From the NCBI RefSeq assembly GCF_963678635.1, contig NC_087063.1, positions 53,647,074 through 53,711,073 of the forward strand: DNA of 64,000 nucleotides. Direction: 5' to 3'. The stretch comes from Symsagittifera roscoffensis. Lineage: Eukaryota; Xenacoelomorpha; Acoela; Convolutidae. The position numbers and the translations under genes were made by a program. Of this stretch, positions 9,152 to 18,835 are shown in pieces. The notes below the pieces were generated by a model. The model made no database searches, was not told where the DNA came from, and saw only the letters and a list, made by a program, of their open reading frames with translations. Positions within the stretch are counted from its first letter, which is position 1, and the number at the start of each line of letters is the position of its first letter.

Positions 9152-10686
9152 GCGATTCGGAGCTGTATGATCACATCATATTTTCCTTCCGATAGTAAGG
9201 CCACAATCGCATCCACAAATTTCAGTCCATCCGGGAGATGTGCATATCCCGGAGACAACGCGAAAACTACTCTCATTGTCACTTTATTGAAAGACCCCTC
9301 CTTCGTCGCGTCCACCACTTCACCCATCGACTCAAGGATATCTTTTATCGTTGGCCATACAGCGTTCTCTGCTGTTGTAGGATCTCTGAGTCTGCTCAGA
9401 AAACCTCTACTGTGTAGATGGTCATTGATGCCAGCAAACACGATCGTAATTGGGTTCATTTCCGTCCGCCTCTGTACCCCTATAGCCAAAGATATCGATT
9501 GCAGTAGGTCCAGGTCGACCGCTGCCAACCTTATGACGTCCGGCCAAAACAAAGACTTGGAGGTGTACACGAACTCTGAATTCGCTACTACCATAATCTT
9601 GGCCTTCCTCATCTCTTCTTTGTCATAGGCGGCGAAGATGGTCTCATCTTTCTTTATCGCTGTCAATCCGCCATATCTCTGGGCATCACCATCTTGGTTC
9701 ACTAGTTTTGGGTATACTCTTTCCTTCACATGACCAGGGGGTGTCGTCAGCTGCCTGAATATCTTCACGTGTTGTCCAATCGGCGCCCTCGTCGTCAGAA
9801 ATCTTCCTGGTCTCTCTTCACGATTCCCCTCATCATGATTCAGTCTCACATCTTGCAACGGTCTCGCATTCACTGGTCCCATCGTGTTGTTAGAGGGCAG
9901 TCCCTCCAAGTCAGCAAATCTCAAAGCCGTCGTGGAGCTGAAATTTATGCTAGCGGCTATCAACCAGTCTACGCCGGTTATCGAGTACAATCTGTTGACG
10001 GATAGCGTCGCTCCATTCAGCATCCTCCTTGCATCTTCGATGAAGCTTACTCTCTGGAGATCCAGCTTCCTTAGTTCGTCTTTGTATATATGCCAGGGAG
10101 ACGGTATGGGTCTTGACCACATCAATGAGCCTCTGCTCGGTCGTCTCTCCTCTCGACTGGTACTTGTCGTCTCCGATCTAGTGTCCGATCTAGATGTGCC
10201 TGCTGTCTCTTCGATTGGGTTGACAGGTCCTATTCTTCTCCTAGGATGAATGGTCCTCCTCATCGGTGCTTCTCCCAATCGATCCTGTACGTCTGTCCTT
10301 TGACCTGGTTCGCTGGAGCTTTGTTGCCTGTAGTTCGTGACGGCCGGGACCGTACCCAAGCTTGGAGGCACAAAGGTGGTAATCACCGCGTCACTCACTG
10401 TTCCTTCTTCCTTCAGCACTCCTGTGTCAAAGAGTTCTGCTTCCAGCTCGTCCAACCGCTCTTGGAAGACTCGATTCAACCAAGCTTGTCCTTCGATACT
10501 GTCGAAGTGGATGCCGTCCGTGGTCAGTCTGGCCTGATCCATGGCTCTCAACTCATGTTCGATTTCCATGAGGATCATTCTTCCGGCGTTTCGACTTGCT
10601 AGGTTCCTCAAGATGTTGTTCCACCTGACGACTCCCTCGTTGTGCCTTCTTCCTGATGCTGTTAGGCTTCTCGCGTTCATTGGCAC
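9148..10686 (-). CDS. Element C second polyprotein: SGNH block V and second SGNH-like domain
   Basis: 512 codons. Residues 57-60 read DGIH within a TTDGIHFD context, the block V Asp-His of SGNH/GDSL esterases. They complete the domain whose Ser, Gly and Asn blocks lie just upstream in the same frame (11199-10723) across a single TAG. After a Ser/Arg-rich linker (residues about 95-195) a second module has VVANSEF near residue 370 and FAGINDHLH near 420. These resemble blocks I and III of the SGNH fold, but the block I order is not canonical. The frame ends at a shift near 9150. SGNH enzymes hydrolyse esters, often acetyl or acyl groups; the substrate here is unknown. Confidence 0.65.
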   Translation of the reverse strand: MPMNARSLTASGRRHNEGVVRWNNILRNLASRNAGRMILMEIEHELRAMDQARLTTDGIHFDSIEGQAWLNRVFQERLDELEAELFDTGVLKEEGTVSDAVITTFVPPSLGTVPAVTNYRQQSSSEPGQRTDVQDRLGEAPMRRTIHPRRRIGPVNPIEETAGTSRSDTRSETTSTSREERRPSRGSLMWSRPIPSPWHIYKDELRKLDLQRVSFIEDARRMLNGATLSVNRLYSITGVDWLIAASINFSSTTALRFADLEGLPSNNTMGPVNARPLQDVRLNHDEGNREERPGRFLTTRAPIGQHVKIFRQLTTPPGHVKERVYPKLVNQDGDAQRYGGLTAIKKDETIFAAYDKEEMRKAKIMVVANSEFVYTSKSLFWPDVIRLAAVDLDLLQSISLAIGVQRRTEMNPITIVFAGINDHLHSRGFLSRLRDPTTAENAVWPTIKDILESMGEVVDATKEGSFNKVTMRVVFALSPGYAHLPDGLKFVDAIVALLSEGKYDVIIQLRIA

Positions 10687-10722
10687 AGTGCAAACGGTCA
10701 GTACCGCGCAATTGAATTTCTG

Positions 10723-11199
10723 CTAGAGGGTCGTAAACAGACACACCATCATTGACTCCCATAGTGCTTCCTGCTCGTCTGAACCTCTGGAGATGTCATT
10801 CGTCCCAACTAAGATCATCACATTGGGAATCCTCCCTGGATTCATCAGTTCCACCATCCGATATAATTGGGCTATCGTCGCGCCTCCAAAGGCCATCACC
10901 GTGGTGATCCACGAGGTCCTCAAATTCGACAGCACTCTGACCAAGCTGTCTCCCAGTATCAGATGAGATGTCCCGAGTGGTGGTTGCTGCAGGTTTACAG
11001 CCGGGCTCCAAGTAGCTCGATTGAAGCAGGCCCTCGGATCTGTCTCCGGAACTCCCGTGAAATTATATTTCAATTGCTTATTCTTTTGCACGTCTATTAT
11101 GCGAGACACTTTCTTCGCTGGCATCTTCCGTACTTTTCTCTCTGGGATTCTCGAGCTCCCCATGAGTGGTGTCACGTTACTTATCCCCTGTCTAATCAC
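10723..11199 (-). CDS. Element C SGNH (GDSL-type) hydrolase domain, N-terminal part
   Basis: 158 codons. Residues 81-90 give ILGDSLVRVL with the nucleophile-type Ser in GDS (residue 85). AFGGATIAQL supplies the block II Gly (about 105), and LVGTNDISRG the block III Asn (134). With DGIH in the next piece all four SGNH blocks are present in order and at plausible spacing. The frame stops at TAG (10725-10723), but codons on both sides are in the same frame, so this is one nonsense change or a readthrough site. The upstream ORF (12177-11239) is also in this frame, behind a TGA. GDSL-type esterases are known in ORF1 of some CR1/L2-like non-LTR elements; I know of none in an LTR element. Confidence 0.72.
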   Translation of the reverse strand: MIRQGISNVTPLMGSSRIPERKVRKMPAKKVSRIIDVQKNKQLKYNFTGVPETDPRACFNRATWSPAVNLQQPPLGTSHLILGDSLVRVLSNLRTSWITTVMAFGGATIAQLYRMVELMNPGRIPNVMILVGTNDISRGSDEQEALWESMMVCLFTTL

Positions 11200-11238
11200 G
11201 GTCTGGGAGAGTTGTACTCTGCCCGTGTCGTCAATCGT

Positions 11239-12177
11239 TCAATAGGGTGCAGTCACCCCGGAACCTGGCGCATTCTTGTTAGCGACCAGTCGTCCAGCTG
11301 TCTCTATCAGCTTCCTCACTGTCTGTTCTACGGCGGGGTCACCCAAGGTGTCACTAGGATCCGGGATTGTTACTCGATTTGTCTCTGCTGGGAGCTGTGT
11401 CTCCGTTGTTTGACTCATTTCTCGAGGCGTCAAGAGCTCCATCGGGGACTGCCCACGAGGAATATCCCTTGCAGGTATTATTTTCTCCACGACCGTTGTC
11501 AACGCCATCTGCTCCGATTGCTCCTTGTATTCCTGCCTCAAGCGCTCAATCTCTTGACCCTGCTTTTTGTTGCAGTCTCCAAACAACTTTCTCCACATGT
11601 CCCGATCTTTCTCCATCTGGAGCATGCTTCTGGTCATCTCGTCCAGCTCCTTCTTTGTACTTTTCAGCTCATCATTCATCTCATCCAGATCTTGCATGGT
11701 TTGGTTCGTCTGAACCTTCTGTGCTACTTTCGCCCTTTTTGGTGGCACAGCTGCTCTCAGTGGTGAACCAGACGAGGTCGCCTCGCTGTTCATCTCCCGA
11801 TGCATTCTCGTCAGCCCAGGTTTGGGCTTAGAGGGCATTGGCATCTCACCTGGTTGGTAAGTCCTAGAACTTCCCAATCCAGGCTCATTCGCCAAGTCAC
11901 TCCCTGAGAAAGCCCCGTTTCTCCACCTCATCACTCTCATGTTCGGGCGGTCTAGTACTCCTCTTTCTCCATATGCTGCCATCAACAGGACTTCCGTGGG
12001 GCGGTCCCCACGATTGTCGTGCCCCAAGATGTTGATCAGGGCGGTCAGCAACATGACTACCTCTGGGTCCTCCAGAGCGAAGTCTCGATCGATCAGACGA
12101 CGATAGATCGCATCTATCATCGGTCCTACATATGCCTCTGCCAGGTCCATCAATTCATCCAAGTTGAAATTGTCCAT
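11239..12177 (-). CDS. Element C second polyprotein N-terminus: helical and coiled-coil protein
   Basis: 312 codons from an ATG. The first 85 residues are helical and acidic (NLDELMDLAEAY...TEVLLMAAYGERG). They match the 80-codon ORF at 25390 of A, so this is the true N-terminus of the second coding region. A proline/serine-rich spacer follows, then a heptad-type coiled coil (about 160-225), which would allow oligomerisation. The frame ends with TGA (11241-11239), and the SGNH domain follows in the same frame. An acceptor-like site lies 77 bases upstream of the ATG, consistent with translation from a spliced RNA. Confidence 0.7.
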   Translation of the reverse strand: MDNFNLDELMDLAEAYVGPMIDAIYRRLIDRDFALEDPEVVMLLTALINILGHDNRGDRPTEVLLMAAYGERGVLDRPNMRVMRWRNGAFSGSDLANEPGLGSSRTYQPGEMPMPSKPKPGLTRMHREMNSEATSSGSPLRAAVPPKRAKVAQKVQTNQTMQDLDEMNDELKSTKKELDEMTRSMLQMEKDRDMWRKLFGDCNKKQGQEIERLRQEYKEQSEQMALTTVVEKIIPARDIPRGQSPMELLTPREMSQTTETQLPAETNRVTIPDPSDTLGDPAVEQTVRKLIETAGRLVANKNAPGSGVTAPY

Positions 12178-12253
12178 TCTGTTCTTTCAAGTTTGATTCG
12201 GTTTTGAATCCAAGATTATGACTCAAGTGAGTAATTAAATGATCAATCAGGAT

Positions 12254-12275
12254 CTAGAAAAGAAGTCACAAATAT
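12254..12275 (-). promoter_or_regulatory. Candidate 3' splice site ahead of the second coding region of C
   Basis: On the - strand the sequence reads GACTTCTTTTCTAG then ATC, a pyrimidine-rich acceptor 77 bases before the ATG at 12177. Element A has TTTCTGTTTTCAG then ATC at the equivalent place (ending 25138). Agreement in position and type suggests a spliced subgenomic mRNA, as for retroviral env. The donor was not identified. Confidence 0.45.
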
Positions 12276-12500
12276 CACACTTGTCAGTTTCACCTTAACA
12301 TATATCGTTAAAATTTGCTTAAAAACAGTTCAGATAAAAAGATATTTTATCCTAAAATTTATTAAAATCAATCGGTCTCTAAAATTTTGGAACTCGACCT
12401 AAGATTGGACAGTCCAAACTTTGGATCTATTCCTAAGATCGTCATTTAGTTGTTCATGGTCACTAACCCCTACTTACCCATGATCTTGATAACCTAACAC

Positions 12501-12535
12501 ATAACATAACATAACATAACATAACATAACATAAC
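12501..12535. repeat. (ATAAC)n microsatellite
   Basis: Seven uninterrupted copies of ATAAC in the non-coding part of element C, 22 bases from the insertion point of element A. Confidence 0.95.
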
Positions 12536-12557
12536 ACATATTACATACAACTTAGTC

Positions 12558-13460
12558 TGTGCCAGTCGGTCATATTTGGAAGTTTGACCTTGAGAAAAGC
12601 AAGAGCACTTAATTTTGGAGTGAAATTTAATTTTTCAAAAATTCGAATGGAGCCTGTCATGCACGATTTTCTCGCGATAACTAAAAACCGAAAAAGAGAA
12701 GTCAGAACAATCGAGTAACAATCGCGGGAAAGTTGCTAGATAAAACAGTGGGAAATTGCTATTCGCAATTTCTGTCACAATAGAACGAGAGTAGAGCTGT
12801 CCCATCTGAAACAGAGACAAGCGTATTCCCGAGAACTGGATTGTCTTCACTCGATTGGATCATTATTTGAACTGAACTAGAGTGAACCTTCGGTGGAAAG
12901 GTGGACAACTTGAGTGTCCCAATGGTTCACGAGAAACTACATTCTAGAGTTAAAACTTGTCCTTGTCATTGAAACATTAAAACTCATTTAGTTACATTAT
13001 TTAATTCTCGAGTTAATTACCGACTGAAGTACTTCCCTTTCTTGAGTGTGCTGCGATGTGAGTACTTAATTTAAATTTCTAGAGTGTGTTTTATAATTGT
13101 TATGTTGAGGTAAGGCGAGTTTTAGGTTGATCCATCTGAAATGGATCAAAGTTCCACTGTCTAATAAAAAGTAACTTAACGGATTGTTCCGACCCGGTTT
13201 TTAACAGCGTTCATGTATTTTGTGTATCTAGAGACCTAAGTATGGGGACGTTATTATTTCTAGAGTGGGGGGGGGGGATATTTTGGTAGTAGCCTTTAAG
13301 CTGTAACGGGTCGTAGTCTCATGTCACAAGCGAACCGAATTGGCTCCTACTGATTTGAGGTGGAAAAACACAAGAGATAGTGTCCCTGACTCTTGAGCCA
13401 ATGGTTATAGGGCCTATTTTTCTTAAGCCTCATGTGTGACTGCAGTAGACGAATGTTACA
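12558..13460 (+). repeat. 5' LTR of element A
   Basis: Starts TGTGCCAGTCGG and ends GAATGTTACA. It matches 33469-34367 almost completely; the first 560 bases are identical by eye. It contains a hairpin GATCCAT/ATGGATC (13130-13147), AATAAA at 13163-13168, a G-run, and a stem ATTGGCTC/GAGCCAAT (about 13340-13405) enclosing a smaller CAAGAG/CTCTTG stem. The LTR of D (57777-58584) keeps these elements. Confidence 0.95.
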
Positions 13461-13471
13461 TAGTGTTTTTA

Positions 13472-13488
13472 TGGCGCTCCTGGGTGTT
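13472..13488 (+). promoter_or_regulatory. Candidate primer binding site, element A
   Basis: TGGCGCTCCTGGGTGTT begins 11 bases after the LTR. TGG is the expected complement of a tRNA 3' CCA. Element C has the identical 17 bases 12 bases after its 5' LTR (46520-46536), although their surroundings differ. I could not match it to a particular tRNA. Confidence 0.6.
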
Positions 13489-14947
13489 TACGACATCAAG
13501 ACTACGGAGTCGAACCCACTTGAGACAGCTTCGGGCTACAGGCCCATTCTAGAGTACCGGTGGTACGGTTCGACAGGAACGTGCAAACCTTCCGGTTGTA
13601 CCGTGATAGCTTTTTAAGAAAACTCGAGAAAACTTCCTGGTACGCTCTCCGAACGAGGCTTAGCTAACCGAGTAAAGGGGGGCAACTAGGAAAACAAAAA
13701 CACGAGCAAAAAGACAAAAAGCAAAACAAAAACCAAAAAAGAATAGAAAAAGGAACAAAAACCATAAAACGAAAAAAGACAGTGACTTTGACACCAGATT
13801 AGTTGGATCAAACCTTTATATTAATTAAATAGTATACCCATACTGTTTTAAAAGTTCGATCGTTTCGATCAACCTAGCAATTTAACCCAGTAACCTTAAT
13901 AAAGTGCCCGAGTGTGGGGCGTTGTCAAGGGTTTTCAGATAGCTTGGAACTTAGCTGGACAACAAGGAGACTTGACTGGAAGAGGTGACCAGTCGAGTGG
14001 GAAAGTGGTTCAGGAACACTTGAGCTGAACCAATAGGAGACTGGACTGGAAGAGGTGACCAGTCGAGTGGGAAAGTAGCCAAGAAGGATTTGGCAGTTCT
14101 CGAGTTCTCAAGTTGGACAGAACGGGTATCGTTAAAATCCACATTACATTATAGGAGATAAGTGTAAAATTGGATAAGCGAAATCTCCCGGTTTTGATGA
14201 ACGTTTTTACTTAAGCAGGCCTGGAGACAGGTCTACGGTTTTCTCTTGAGAGGTTTAGCACCCGGCGCTTAAGGTAATTTTAGGCTTAAGAAGGGGGCTA
14301 AAAAGGGGGGAGGTTAGAAGGGGGGCTGGTTAGGTTAGAGGTTGGCGGTTGTAAATTGTAAAAAAGGGGGAAATTAGAGTAACTAATTAGTCGACATCGT
14401 TGATTTAGCTACATTAGTCATTAACACGCGTTGGTAATAATAGGTGGATATCGAAAGTTAAACTCGAGTTAAGGAAGGTACCCTGGTCGGATTGGTAGGG
14501 GGGGACGGACATAGACAATTCTGGTGATACCCAATAAGATTATTAGTTGGGGGGAGGAAAACGCGTGGCAATTAGGTACCAGACATTTTTTTCGATAAAA
14601 GGTAGAATTGGTCACCTTTGAATTTTAGGTGGGTTCATCTTTCTGTTTTTATTACTTTTTCTAGCTTGGATTTTTTGTTGCATTTTGGTGAGGATTTGTG
14701 TTTAGTTTTTACACGAACAGGTGATCACAAGATACCTGCGCACAGGTTTTGGTCTCAAGTTGCTTGGAACATTGAAATAGAGGTAACTAAAAAGAAATAA
14801 GAAAAAGGGGGGCCAGCATTTGGCTTTTAAGAGAGGGTTTTTGGGAAAATTTTACTAGAGCTTGAGTGGTGGTACAAGGTACAGCGAATCAATAAGTCCC
14901 CATAACGAAGAAGAAAGAGGTCCCACCGCTCAGACACTTGTCAACAG

Positions 14948-15840
14948 TCTTGGGACAGTGCCAAAGAAGTCTTGGGACAGAGCAGTCTGGGGACAGTCTT
15001 GGGACAGTGCAGTCCTGGGACAGTGTTGGACCAGAACAGTCTTGGTACAGTCTTGGGACATTACGGTCTTGGGACAGTGGTCTTGGGACAGTGGTCTTGG
15101 GACAGTGGTCTTGGGACAGGGGTCTTGGGATAGTGGTCTTGGGACAGTGGTCTTGGGACACTAGCCTTGGGACAGTGGTCTTGGGACAGTGGTCTTGGGA
15201 CAGTGGTCTTGGGACAGTGGTCTTGGGACAGTGGTCTTGGGACAGTGGTCTTGGGACAGTGGTCTTGGGACAGTGGTCTTGGGACAGTGGTCTTGGGACA
15301 GGGGTCTTGGGACAGTGGTCTTGGGACAGTGGTCTTGGGACAGTGGTCTTGGGACAGGGGTCTTGGGACAGTGGTCTTGGGACAGTAGTCTTGGGACACT
15401 AGCCTTGGGACAGTAGTCTTGGGACAGTAGTCTTGGGACACTAGCCCTGGGACAGTAGTCTTGGGACACTAGCCTTGGGACAATAGTCTTAGGACACTGG
15501 CCTTGGGACAGTAGTCTTGGGACAGTAGTCTTGGGACACTAGCCTTGGGCAGTGGTCTTGGGACACTAGCCTTGGGACAGTAGTCTTGGGACACTAGCCT
15601 TGGGACAGTAGTCTTGGGACTGTAGTCTTGGGACACTAGCCCTGGGACAGTAGCCTTGGGACACTAGCCTTGGGACAATAGTCTTGGGACAGTGACCCTG
15701 GGATAGTACTCTCAGGACAAGGGTCTTGGGACACTGACGGAAAGTACTGGGACAGTACCGAACAGTCTTGGGACAGTAGAAAGAAGCCCGGGACGGTACA
15801 AAGAAGAGTAGGGACGGTAATTGGAAGTCTTGGGACGGTA
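14948..15840 (+). repeat. 14-bp minisatellite in the leader of element A
   Basis: Tandem copies of a unit around CTTGGGACAGTGGT, over 45 copies. It is nearly perfect from 15065 to 15370. From about 15400 to 15680 a 28-bp higher-order form alternates CTAGCCTTGGGACA with GTAGTCTTGGGACA. The ends are degenerate. Because 14 is not a multiple of 3 and the unit lacks stops, several frames on both strands stay open by chance. Confidence 0.95.
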
Positions 15841-16090
15841 TAAAAATTGAAGTAAAATTACAAATAAGTGTTTTAAGACAGAATTAAGACAGAACAAGAC
15901 TAATCGGAACCCGGCACGGTTGAGACCACAATAAAGAAAGTTTCTCGGAAAGTTTTGAAAGAGAACTGGAACAAGGTTTTTATCACGCTGTATATTTCCT
16001 TTTAATAATTTTTTCCACAAAGATTTTATTCTTAGATTAGAATTGTGTATTTAGTAATATTGTAAATAAGAGCAATTGTGAATAGAAATA

Positions 16091-18835
16091 ATGAGACGGA
16101 GTAGGGTACCGGTGCTAGAAAAAAGGTCAAGTCGATCAAACACGAAATATAACTCGTCGCTGCGCGGAACGACATCAATGGGCCCAAGCAAAACAAAAGA
16201 TAACTTTGCAGTTAGCATGGTCAGCACGAGGAGTAGCACCGAGAACAAGACGCGAGAAAATGCTAAAGACAAACAGGTGGAGCCCACAATCGAAATCGAT
16301 CTAGAGACACCAGACCAGAGCGTAGATGAAGTGGAGAAGAAAACAACGGAATCCACACCGATGCCCCATATGGAAGATCAAAATCCAAAAACCGTGGAGT
16401 TTTCGCCGATAGACGCGTTGGAAGACACAACAGGCAATACCCGAGAAACTGTGAAAGACGACTCTCAAGTAAAGAAAACATATTTTACAGAAAAGTTAGC
16501 GAAGATGGTCGGAATCAAATCGAAAGACAACACGGCCGAAGAATCACAGACTGAAAGAGCACGAACATTTGGGACAGTGAGCACGAAGGCGACAGAAGCC
16601 GACCTAAAGGAAGAACAAGCCAGAACAGAAGAGGCAGCCGAAAACAAGACAACGGCTGATCATGAAACAGCTGCTCTTGAGCTTGGTGACCTGATGACAA
16701 AACTAAATCAGATCGACAAAAAACTAAAGTATAGTGAGGAAGATAGAGACTTAATAAGGAAAGAGTTAAAATACAACAAACACGAGTATCTGGATAGTTA
16801 TTTTAACCTGGCTAAGGCGACAGACGAGAGACCCCAGCAGATGTCGGAAAAGGTAGAGGCCACCAATGAAGAACGAGATAAGAACATCAAAAAAGATATG
16901 CAACAGTTGAAAAACCGATATGATGATGTAAACAGCCAATTAGGTAGCCTGGAAAAGAGAATGGATATAATGAACAGGAATCAGGCCGAAAGTTCGTGTG
17001 CAATACAGGCGAAATTGGATGCAATCTTGAGAAATTCTACCTCACAAGAAAGACCGGCAGCGGATCGCACGCAAGGCACCAGAGTTGACTTTGTGGAACC
17101 ACAAAGGAACAAACGGCAATCGACACCGTTGCCTTTAAACCGGGATGCGGTAAGCATAGCACCAATGGCTGCTAAAACAATCATGAAAAATGGAGCATCA
17201 AACACAATGAGTGGCCCGGGAGACTCAACAGCTAACAGCAACGCAGGTCCGGATGCCATGACGTGGGCAAGCACTTGGGAGATGATGAACAGGACTCTAG
17301 AGGCCTTCGCCACGAGGAACACTGACTCGAGCGATAGGAGAGACGGAAAGTCAAGAAAAACTTTCAAGAAGCCAAAGGAATTCAAAGACGACTCCGATGG
17401 ATGCATCGACACTTGGGTGGAAGTGATGAGATTACACCTAGAGCAAGATAACTTAAATGATGAAAGACAAGCATGCACAGCCATACTCAGCAACTTAGAA
17501 GGCACGGCATTAAAATGCGTGGTTGCAAAGAAAGAAGAAGAACGCGATACCGCGGACAAGATCTTCGAAATATTGCTGAATCGATTCGGGTCAGGCATGA
17601 AGGGTCACCAAGCGATGATGCGATTTGAAAAGAGAAGGCAGAGGGACGACGAGTCAATTGATCGGTTCCTAGATGACCTCGAGAGCTTGAGAAGAAGGAG
17701 TGACCCAGAGGAGTCGACAAACAGAAGAAACTTTAGCATTGCCTCGAAGTTCATTGATGGGGTAAAAAGTGATGACTTAAGAACAATGTTAGCAACATAC
17801 TACACATTGTCGAAAGACAGCGCACCAACCCCAGAAGAAATGAGACAGAAATCAAGGGAATATATGCTGATGAAGCCCAGGAAATACTCATATTCAGAAA
17901 ACAGGAACACGCAAGGGGGAGGCCAACCCCAGAGGTCATCATGGTACAAACCTAGAGATGATATGGACAAGCGCAGATCATGCGCGAACTGCGGGTCGGC
18001 GGATCACCACGTGGCTGACTGCACAACATACAAACAAGGCATGAAGAGCCTAGGATACGCACCGGATGAGGAGGACATGAGCCAGATGGAGGAACACGAG
18101 TACTATAATGGCTTAATCATCAAGAAAGGCGCAAGATGCTTCTTCTGTAACCAGGAGGGGCACTTCAGAATGGATTGTCCCTTGTTCTGGGAAGCGGTCA
18201 AGGACCAGAGTCACCCCAAACATAAGTTGGCATTAGCGGCGGTGCAGAATCAGCGGAACAGGCAAAACGAGTTTGAATCTAGGAACTTAGGAGCACCAAG
18301 CACGGAATTGCCGACGAAGACAGTGAAAGCTGTAACACATGTTAATGATGCGATAGAATCCGCGGCCGGGAACTCTCTAGAGATAAATTATGAGAAAGCG
18401 GCGACGGAAGCAATTGCCAAAGTGAAACAGGATCTGGCTGCGAAAGAAATAGAGCAACGACTAAAGCTGGAGATCGAAAGACAGAATTTTAACGAAGCAT
18501 TAACCGGATCAAACTCAATACCAGAGGCCGTACCGGGCTCAACAAAGACCGGGAATTGTAACACTGTAAAAATGGTGACGGGAAAGCCATTCGGCATATC
18601 GAAAATCGGGGCTAGAATAATGTCGATAATCACAGTGGGCGGCCACGAGGTAACCAGAAACTTGAGCGAACCGAGCGACCAGACAATAATGCACATTGAC
18701 GTGTACGCAGATTACTTGAGTTGTATAAGCCCACAAACGACTTCTAGAGCGCTGAGAGCACTACTCATGAGAGGGGCAGCAAGTCGGTACGTGTTGATAA
18801 CAGGTATACTGAAGCTTATGGTCCACACGAGGTGA
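16091..18835 (+). CDS. gag: Gag of element A
   Basis: 914 codons from an ATG, long for a Ty3/gypsy Gag. An acidic, coiled-coil-prone N-terminal half (to about residue 330) precedes a retrotransposon capsid-like region (about 425-600; CIDTWVEVMRLHL, AILSNLEGTALKC, FEILLNRFGSG, ESIDRFLDDLESL). Two CCHC zinc knuckles follow at about 631-644 (CANCGSADHHVADC) and 683-696 (CFFCNQEGHFRMDC); these bind genomic RNA. Gag builds the cytoplasmic virus-like particle. At 18722-18724 there is TGT where the related element C has the gag stop TAG. A later frameshift (18724-18832) gives A an aberrant tail of some 35 residues before TGA. It overlaps the pol ORF by four bases. Confidence 0.9.
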   Translation: MRRSRVPVLEKRSSRSNTKYNSSLRGTTSMGPSKTKDNFAVSMVSTRSSTENKTRENAKDKQVEPTIEIDLETPDQSVDEVEKKTTESTPMPHMEDQNPKTVEFSPIDALEDTTGNTRETVKDDSQVKKTYFTEKLAKMVGIKSKDNTAEESQTERARTFGTVSTKATEADLKEEQARTEEAAENKTTADHETAALELGDLMTKLNQIDKKLKYSEEDRDLIRKELKYNKHEYLDSYFNLAKATDERPQQMSEKVEATNEERDKNIKKDMQQLKNRYDDVNSQLGSLEKRMDIMNRNQAESSCAIQAKLDAILRNSTSQERPAADRTQGTRVDFVEPQRNKRQSTPLPLNRDAVSIAPMAAKTIMKNGASNTMSGPGDSTANSNAGPDAMTWASTWEMMNRTLEAFATRNTDSSDRRDGKSRKTFKKPKEFKDDSDGCIDTWVEVMRLHLEQDNLNDERQACTAILSNLEGTALKCVVAKKEEERDTADKIFEILLNRFGSGMKGHQAMMRFEKRRQRDDESIDRFLDDLESLRRRSDPEESTNRRNFSIASKFIDGVKSDDLRTMLATYYTLSKDSAPTPEEMRQKSREYMLMKPRKYSYSENRNTQGGGQPQRSSWYKPRDDMDKRRSCANCGSADHHVADCTTYKQGMKSLGYAPDEEDMSQMEEHEYYNGLIIKKGARCFFCNQEGHFRMDCPLFWEAVKDQSHPKHKLALAAVQNQRNRQNEFESRNLGAPSTELPTKTVKAVTHVNDAIESAAGNSLEINYEKAATEAIAKVKQDLAAKEIEQRLKLEIERQNFNEALTGSNSIPEAVPGSTKTGNCNTVKMVTGKPFGISKIGARIMSIITVGGHEVTRNLSEPSDQTIMHIDVYADYLSCISPQTTSRALRALLMRGAASRYVLITGILKLMVHTR

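Larger units (their letters stand above)
12178..12557 (-). other. Element C region between macro ORF and second coding region, cut by element A
   Basis: Non-coding. Joined with 34371-34398 on the far side of A, it makes the roughly 0.4 kb gap between the two coding regions of C. It holds an acceptor-like site (12254-12275) and a pentanucleotide microsatellite (12501-12535). GTC at 12555-12557 is repeated at 34368-34370 and flanks A. Confidence 0.75.
13461..16090 (+). other. 5' leader of element A
   Basis: 2.6 kb between LTR and gag ATG with no credible gene. It contains the primer-binding-site candidate and a roughly 46-bp direct duplication (13966-14013 and 14035-14080, both with GAAGAGGTGACCAGTCGAGT). 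G-rich stretches follow around 14280-14560, then a long 14-bp minisatellite. Genomic RNA packaging signals would be expected here, but none can be assigned. Confidence 0.75.

Noticed and set aside
10867-11766. 299-codon open frame on the + strand
   Set aside because: Antisense to the SGNH and coiled-coil ORFs of C; no recognisable motif.
14862-15469. Several overlapping open frames on both strands encoding WDSGLGTVVLGQ-type or PKTTVPRPLSQD-type repeats
   Set aside because: They are translations of a 14-bp minisatellite whose unit lacks stops; all frames are open for the same trivial reason.
15065-15680. CRISPR-like regular repeats
   Set aside because: Units are 14 bp and directly adjacent with no unique spacers, in an animal retrotransposon leader.
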